Part shown: positions 59,238-64,000 of the stretch, in pieces
Numbering within the stretch: the first letter of the stretch is position 1
Layout of the letters: each line of letters opens with the position of its first letter
Assembly: GCA_900539775.1 (NCBI GenBank)
Contig: UQDL01000001.1
Location: forward strand, 310,001-374,000
DNA length: 64,000 nucleotides
Direction of reading: 5' to 3'
DNA from: an uncultured Anaerotruncus sp.
Lineage (GTDB): Bacteria > Bacillota > Clostridia > Oscillospirales > Acutalibacteraceae
Position numbers and translations under genes: made by a program
Notes under the pieces: model-generated
What the model saw: the letters and a program-made list of their open reading frames with translations, nothing else
Databases searched by the model: none
What the model was told of the DNA's origin: nothing

Positions 59238-60668
59238 ATGAGTTCTTTCAAAGAAGCCGCTATGTCTTTTGCGGTAAAAAAAGCAGTTAAATACGCTCGC
59301 AAGGATTTTGATAAAAACGCACCCAAAATTCTTTCATTGTTGGAAGCGGCGGATGTTAAAAAGGTAAACAGAACCACTTATGAGGGTCTTCACAAGGTGC
59401 TTGACGATCCTGAAAACAACTGGATGAAATTTGCCAAATCCCTTGTGTGCGACACTAATGAGCACACTCTTGAAAAAATGATTCCGCCAATGATGAATGT
59501 GGCAATCAACAGCTATTCCAAAAGAATGGAAAGCATTGAAAAATACGGCTGCAATGTGCCTTGGGCAATTCTTATGGATCCCACGGCTGCCTGCAATCTT
59601 AAATGCATAGGCTGCTGGGCTGCGGAATACGGCCATTCAAGCCAGCTTTCTTATGATGATTTAACAAGAATTATCAATCAGGGCAAAGAGCTTGGCACTT
59701 ATATGTATCTTTACACAGGCGGCGAGCCCACAATGCGCAGAAAGGATCTTATGCGCATTTGCCGTGAAAATCCGGATTGCATTTTCATGAGCTTCACAAA
59801 CGGCACTTTGATTGATGACAGCTTTGCAGACGAAATCGGCGATGTCGGCAACTTCTTCCCGGCTTTCTCAATTGAAGGCTATGAAGAGGAAAACGATTTC
59901 CGCCGCGGCCAGGGCACATTTAAAAAGTGCACCGCAGCAATGAAAAGGCTTAAAGACAGAGGTATTCCTTTCGGCGCTTCCCTTTGCTACACAAGCAAAA
60001 ACACCGATTTGCTTTCTTCGGATGAATATATGGATTGGCTTATTGAACAGGGTGTTAAGTTTGCTTGGTTCTTCACATATATGCCAACGGGCAACGGCGC
60101 CGTAACGGATCTTATGGTTTCTGCCGATCAGCGTGCCACAATGTATAAGAAAATGCATGAATGGCGCAAAACAAAATCCATTTTTGCTCTTGATTTTTGG
60201 AACGACGGTGAATATGTTCAGGGCTGTATCGCAGGCGGCAGGCATTATTTCCACATCAATTCAAACGGTGATTGCGAGCCTTGTGCGTTTGTCCATTATT
60301 CAAATGTAAACATAAAAGAGCATTCCGTGCTTGAGGCTCTTCAAAGCCCGCTCTTTATGGAATATAAAAAGAATCAGCCTTTTAACAACAATATGCTCAG
60401 GCCGTGCCCCGTGCTTGATAATCCGGGCGCAATCAGCAAAATGGTGGCTGTTTCCGGCGCTTATTCAACAGAGATGGAGCATCCGGAATCCGCAAATGAG
60501 CTGTTTGATAAAACCATTGAGCACGCAAAGCTTTGGAAGGTTAAGGCAGATGAACTGTTTGACCGTGATGAATATATCGCAAAGCATGTTAAGGATGAAA
60601 ATATGTATAACTTTGAGAAAACCGATGAAGAGCGTGATTTCTCAGAGTTCACAAAAACAGAGCAGTAA
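59238..60668 (+). CDS. Radical SAM protein of a conserved Clostridia family
   Basis: The 476-residue protein has a helical N-terminus (1-110) with repeats of Lys/Ala-rich helices, then the radical SAM core with the cluster motif ACNLKCIGCW (CxxxCxxC, about residues 118-126), TGGEPTMRRKD and FTNGTLIDDSF. A C-terminal INSNGDCEPCAFVHYS has two Cys in a reduced SPASM-like region, and NNNMLRPCPVLDNPG adds another Cys. The architecture resembles radical SAM proteins that act on lipids (HpnH-like and membrane-spanning-lipid synthases), but the substrate cannot be read from the sequence. GAGGATTAAAACA precedes the ATG. Monocistronic, with its own promoter and terminator. Confidence 0.88.
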   Translation: MSSFKEAAMSFAVKKAVKYARKDFDKNAPKILSLLEAADVKKVNRTTYEGLHKVLDDPENNWMKFAKSLVCDTNEHTLEKMIPPMMNVAINSYSKRMESIEKYGCNVPWAILMDPTAACNLKCIGCWAAEYGHSSQLSYDDLTRIINQGKELGTYMYLYTGGEPTMRRKDLMRICRENPDCIFMSFTNGTLIDDSFADEIGDVGNFFPAFSIEGYEEENDFRRGQGTFKKCTAAMKRLKDRGIPFGASLCYTSKNTDLLSSDEYMDWLIEQGVKFAWFFTYMPTGNGAVTDLMVSADQRATMYKKMHEWRKTKSIFALDFWNDGEYVQGCIAGGRHYFHINSNGDCEPCAFVHYSNVNIKEHSVLEALQSPLFMEYKKNQPFNNNMLRPCPVLDNPGAISKMVAVSGAYSTEMEHPESANELFDKTIEHAKLWKVKADELFDRDEYIAKHVKDENMYNFEKTDEERDFSEFTKTEQ

Positions 60669-60683
60669 TTGAATAGAAAATTT

Positions 60684-60715
60684 TAAGGGCGTATCACGGC
60701 GATACGCCCTTTTAA
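60684..60715 (+). terminator. Terminator after the radical SAM gene
   Basis: Stem AAGGGCGTATC/GATACGCCCTT (60685-60695 and 60701-60711) with T-run, 16 bases beyond the stop. Confidence 0.88.
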
Positions 60716-60762
60716 GCCGTGTGCGGCAAATCACGGCGGCCAAACAGAAACGGAGGTGCACC

Positions 60763-61353
60763 ATGCTTTTCGGAAATAAAGGCGGCGCATATGAATATAT
60801 GATAGTAGGGCTCGGCAACCCCGGTGCCAAGTATGAAATGACAAGGCATAATGCCGGCTTTCTTGCAATTGATATGCTTGCAATGAAGCAAAATAAGGAA
60901 ATAAAGCGCTTAAAATATCATGCCTTAACCGGTGATGCGGTTATAGAGGGCAAAAAATGCCTTTTGATGAAGCCGCAAACATTTATGAATAATTCCGGCG
61001 AGGCTGTGGCAGAAGCGGCAAGATTTTATAAAATTCCGCCGCAAAATATAATAGTGCTTTCGGATGATATTTCGCTTGATGTGGGCAAAATCAGAATAAG
61101 GCGCAAAGGCTCGGCAGGCGGGCATAACGGCCTTAAAAGCATAATCGCCCATCTTGGCAGCGATGAATTTCCCCGTGTTAAAATAGGCGTGGGCAAAAAG
61201 CCGGATGCTTACACGGATTTGGCGGATTGGGTGCTCGGCAGATTTCCCAAGGAGCTTGAGCCGCAGCTTAAAGAGGCTCTTGAAAATGCCAATGGCGCAA
61301 TATCGCTTATCGTGCAGGATAAATTTGACCGTGCAATGAATCTTTATAATTGA
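60763..61353 (+). CDS. pth: Peptidyl-tRNA hydrolase
   Basis: The enzyme recycles peptidyl-tRNA released from stalled ribosomes. From ATG 60763 it has 196 residues: MIVGLGNPGAKYEMTRHNAGFLAID carries the catalytic His, then KPQTFMNNSGEAV (conserved Asn), LSDDISLDVGKIRIRRKGSAGGHNGLKSI with the catalytic Asp, and FPRVKIGVGKK. GGAGGTGCACC precedes the ATG. About ten extra residues precede the usual start. It is followed by mfd, the same pair as in Bacillus. Confidence 0.96.
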   Translation: MLFGNKGGAYEYMIVGLGNPGAKYEMTRHNAGFLAIDMLAMKQNKEIKRLKYHALTGDAVIEGKKCLLMKPQTFMNNSGEAVAEAARFYKIPPQNIIVLSDDISLDVGKIRIRRKGSAGGHNGLKSIIAHLGSDEFPRVKIGVGKKPDAYTDLADWVLGRFPKELEPQLKEALENANGAISLIVQDKFDRAMNLYN

Positions 61354-61462
61354 TTAAAGGCTCGGCAAACGCCGCTTCGGAGCTTGCAGAGAAATATTAT
61401 TTTAAAGGCGGTTTAAACTGCATTTTAAATCATAAACTTGAAAATATTTAAAGGAAAAAACT

Positions 61463-64000
61463 ATGTCTTGCTTTTCAAAAGTGTTTGAAAAGAGCGATGA
61501 ATTTAAAAGCCTCGCCGGCAGCATCAACATCAGTGGTGCGGCTGTCGGGGCAACGGGTGTTTCCGATGCCGTAAAGGCGCATATGATTCATTCTCTTATT
61601 CAGGAAAAAGGCGAAAAAGCCGTAATAATTATGCCGGATGAGGCATCAGCCGTGCGAATGAGTGAAAATCTCGGGGCAGTGCAGGCCGGTGTGCTTTTTT
61701 ATCCCGCCCGTGAATTTACTTTTCAACATGTGGCAGGCGTCAGCAGGGATTTTGAGCATATCCGCCTCGGTGTGCTTTCAAAAATGATAAACGGGGAATA
61801 TACTGCCGTTGTGTGCTCTGTTAACGCCGCAACGCAGCTCACAATGCCTCCGCAGGAGCTGAAAAAGCGCACCGTTGTTATAAAAACGGGCAAGCAGCTT
61901 GATTTGGATTCGCTTGTTTCACGCCTTGTTTTTGCAGGCTACAGCCGCTATGAGCAGGTGGACGGCACCTCGCAATTTGCCGTAAGAGGCGGAATTATAG
62001 ATATTTTTCCGCCGGGTGCATCAGAGCCGGTGCGTATTGAGCTTTGGGGCGATATTGTGGATTCAATTTCGTCTTTTGATATTTCAACTCAGCGCAGAAC
62101 GGGCAGTCTTTCGGAAATAGAGCTTATTCCGGCCACGGAGGTGCTGTTTGAATCAAACGAAAAATTCATAAAAAAGCTTCGTGCTCTTGCCGAATCACTC
62201 AAAGGAAAGGCAATTAAGGCAAGAGAGGGAATTTATGCTGATATAGACAGCCTTGAAGCCGGTGTTTCGCTGCCGTGCTGTGATAAATATATGCCGCTTG
62301 CATATGAAAGCAGCGGAATATTTGATTATCTTTCCGGCTTGCTTTTTGTTTGCGAAAGCGCAAAGGTTAAGGAGCGCAGCCAAAACTCAGAAAGGCTTAT
62401 GCTGGAGCAGATTAAATGGTATCTTGAAGACGGAACTCTTTGCCGTGGGCTTGATAAATATCAGCTTTCGTTTGAAGAATTAAAGCAAATTTACTCCTCG
62501 CACGGTGCGGTTTATCTTGATTCGCTGCCACGCGGCTCGTTTGATACTCCCGTTGCGCATCTTTCAAGCTTTGCCGTTCAAAGCTTTAATGCTTGGAGCG
62601 GAAAAACAGAAGATTTGAAAGAGGATATAGTGCCATTGCTTAAAAACGGATACACCGTTTGCGTTATGGCGGGAACGGCAAGAAGCGCAAAGGCGCTTGC
62701 CTATGATTTGAACGACGACGATATAAATGCCGTGTTTTCAAACGGCTATCCGCAGGAATTTCAAAAGGGCGCCGTAACCGTAACAACAAGCACAATAACA
62801 GCGGGCTTTGTGCTGCCGGCGGTTAAGTTTGCGCTCATCACGCATATGAAAGCGCATATGCAAAAAAGCAAAAAGCACAAGGTTAATTCAAAAAATGCCA
62901 TTCATTCGCTTGATGAGCTCTCGGTTGGCGATTATATAGTTCACAATGTTCACGGCATCGGCGTTTTTGATGGAATCCATGCGCTTGAATTAAATAAAGT
63001 AAAAAAAGATTATATCAAGATTTCCTATGCAAAGGGTGATGTGCTTTATGTGCCTGTAACTCAGCTTGATCTTGTTTCAAAATATATCGGCCCGGGCGAA
63101 AACAGCAGGGTTAAAATAAACCGCCTCGGCGGCAACGAATGGAAAAAAGCCAAGGCAAAGGTGCGCTCATCGGTTAAAGATATGGCAAAGGAACTGATTG
63201 CTCTTTATGCAAAGCGAATGAGCACAAAAGGCTATGCTTTTTCGGAAGACACGGATTTTCAGCGTGATTTTGAGCTTAGATTTGCATATGACGAAACAGA
63301 TGATCAGCTTCGTTGCTCAGAGGAAATTAAGCGTGATATGGAGCGTTCCGTGCCCATGGAGCGCCTTTTGTGCGGCGATGTTGGCTTCGGCAAAACGGAG
63401 GTTGCACTGCGAGCCGCATTTAAGTGCATAACAGAGGGCAAGCAATGCGCTTTGCTTGTGCCCACAACGGTGCTTGCAATGCAGCATTTCAACACGGCAA
63501 AATCAAGAATGGAGGCATTCCCCGTTAAAATAGAAATGCTTTCAAGATTTGTGTCTGCCGCAAAGCAAAAGGAAGTTATAAAAGGGCTTGAAGACGGCAG
63601 TGTTGATTTTCTTATAGGCACGCACCGCATTATCGGCAAGGATATTAAATTTCATGATTTGGGCTTGCTTATTATTGATGAGGAGCAGCGTTTCGGCGTT
63701 GCGCAAAAAGAAAAGCTGAAGCAAAAATTCCCCCGTGTGGATGTGCTTACGCTTTCTGCAACTCCTATTCCGCGCACGCTTAATATGGCTCTCAGCGGAA
63801 TCAGGGATATGAGCGTTATTGAAGAGGCACCGGGAGACCGCTATCCCGTGCAAACATATGTAACGGAATATGATTTCGGAATGCTTGCGGAAGCAATGGA
63901 AAAAGAGCTTGCAAGGGGCGGCCAATGCTATTATCTGCACAATAATATTGAAACGATAGACCTAACTGCGGCAAAAATCAAAAAAGCAATTCCGGATGCC
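61463..64000 (+). CDS. mfd: Transcription-repair coupling factor Mfd (5' part; runs off the window)
   Basis: Mfd removes RNA polymerase stalled at lesions and recruits UvrA. The 846 visible codons start at ATG 61463 with AAGGAA upstream. They contain the UvrB-like part (QVDGTSQFAVRGGIIDIFPPG, about 172-192), the RNA polymerase-interacting domain (VGDYIVHNVHGIGVFDGI, about 490), and helicase motifs: Walker A CGDVGFGKTEVALR (about 636), DEEQRFGV (about 737) and LSATPIPRTLNMAL. Homologues have about 1150 residues, so the last quarter, with the rest of the translocase and the C-terminal UvrA-masking domain, lies outside. No frame break was seen. Confidence 0.96.
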   Translation, partial: MSCFSKVFEKSDEFKSLAGSINISGAAVGATGVSDAVKAHMIHSLIQEKGEKAVIIMPDEASAVRMSENLGAVQAGVLFYPAREFTFQHVAGVSRDFEHIRLGVLSKMINGEYTAVVCSVNAATQLTMPPQELKKRTVVIKTGKQLDLDSLVSRLVFAGYSRYEQVDGTSQFAVRGGIIDIFPPGASEPVRIELWGDIVDSISSFDISTQRRTGSLSEIELIPATEVLFESNEKFIKKLRALAESLKGKAIKAREGIYADIDSLEAGVSLPCCDKYMPLAYESSGIFDYLSGLLFVCESAKVKERSQNSERLMLEQIKWYLEDGTLCRGLDKYQLSFEELKQIYSSHGAVYLDSLPRGSFDTPVAHLSSFAVQSFNAWSGKTEDLKEDIVPLLKNGYTVCVMAGTARSAKALAYDLNDDDINAVFSNGYPQEFQKGAVTVTTSTITAGFVLPAVKFALITHMKAHMQKSKKHKVNSKNAIHSLDELSVGDYIVHNVHGIGVFDGIHALELNKVKKDYIKISYAKGDVLYVPVTQLDLVSKYIGPGENSRVKINRLGGNEWKKAKAKVRSSVKDMAKELIALYAKRMSTKGYAFSEDTDFQRDFELRFAYDETDDQLRCSEEIKRDMERSVPMERLLCGDVGFGKTEVALRAAFKCITEGKQCALLVPTTVLAMQHFNTAKSRMEAFPVKIEMLSRFVSAAKQKEVIKGLEDGSVDFLIGTHRIIGKDIKFHDLGLLIIDEEQRFGVAQKEKLKQKFPRVDVLTLSATPIPRTLNMALSGIRDMSVIEEAPGDRYPVQTYVTEYDFGMLAEAMEKELARGGQCYYLHNNIETIDLTAAKIKKAIPDA

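Noticed and set aside
1..64000. CRISPR arrays, tRNA and rRNA genes, prophage
   Set aside because: Scanning both strands showed no regularly spaced repeats, no tRNA-like CCA/T-arm patterns that I could support, no rRNA segments and no phage structural genes.

Overview
The window looks like chromosomal DNA of a low- to mid-GC, spore-forming Clostridia species, most likely of the Oscillospiraceae/Ruminococcaceae type living in a mammalian gut. The pointers are the Gram-positive gene order dnaA-dnaN-S4-recF-remB-gyrB-gyrA, many strong AGGAGG-type ribosome binding sites, a CotJC-type spore coat protein, LytR-CpsA-Psr and TarI/TarJ wall-polymer genes, a bile salt hydrolase, and galactoside-degrading enzymes. 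I see no tRNA, rRNA, CRISPR array, phage or intact insertion sequence.

Layout. 1-11.8 kb (minus strand): MgtC-like membrane protein, LCP wall-polymer transferase, then gyrA, gyrB, remB, recF, S4 protein, dnaN and dnaA. The dnaN-dnaA gap (10261-10479) carries what reads as the replication origin: repeated TGTTGAA-type boxes, a GC-rich block and a DnaA-trio. 12.1-15.5 kb (plus): a degenerate LCP-like gene followed by a folate operon folE-folP-folB-folK. 15.8-21.9 kb: a 58-residue membrane protein, class II aldolase, riboflavin transporter RibU under an FMN riboswitch, and a Zn/Cd efflux ATPase with its SmtB-type repressor, promoter and operator. 20.8-26.8 kb: a cobalamin-riboswitch-controlled surface protein with an alpha/alpha-toroid fold, a divergent DUF4430 (transcobalamin beta-domain-like) protein, then B12-dependent methionine synthase, its separately encoded reactivation domain and MetF. 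26.9-34.4 kb: bile salt hydrolase, rpsI-rplM, a GPH-family sugar symporter with an unknown partner, galT and cotJC. 34.5-39.1 kb: TarJ, TarI and an iron alcohol dehydrogenase, an orphan amino-acid-binding lipoprotein and a small XRE regulator. 39.3-43.3 kb: an SPFH/YdjI-type protein with a zinc-ribbon membrane partner, a repeat-like intergenic stretch, and ilvA-ridA. 43.5-54.8 kb (minus): GNAT, GH27 alpha-galactosidase, nucleotidyltransferase-fold protein, Nudix, DUF975 protein, glyQS, secA and a small lipoprotein. 55.3-64 kb (plus): sugar-phosphate transferase, GH2 beta-galactosidase, radical SAM protein, pth and the 5' two-thirds of mfd.

How it fits together. Folate synthesis (fol operon), MetF, MetH and the B12-riboswitch gene pair form a coherent one-carbon/methionine set, suggesting that the cell captures external corrinoid to run MetH. 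GPH symporter, GalT, GH27 and GH2 enzymes form a dispersed galactoside-use set. LCP, TarI/TarJ and the sugar-phosphate transferase point to decorated wall or surface polymers.

The most interesting items are (1) the two-gene, B12-riboswitch-linked transcobalamin-like surface system, (2) an origin with non-canonical DnaA boxes paired with an altered DnaA recognition helix, (3) the XRE/SPFH/zinc-ribbon module with paired palindromic operators, and (4) an abundant-type Clostridia radical SAM protein that may act on membrane lipids. Starts were moved from the longest ORF to the ribosome-binding-site-supported codon where stated. All functional calls come from motif reading; no database search was run.
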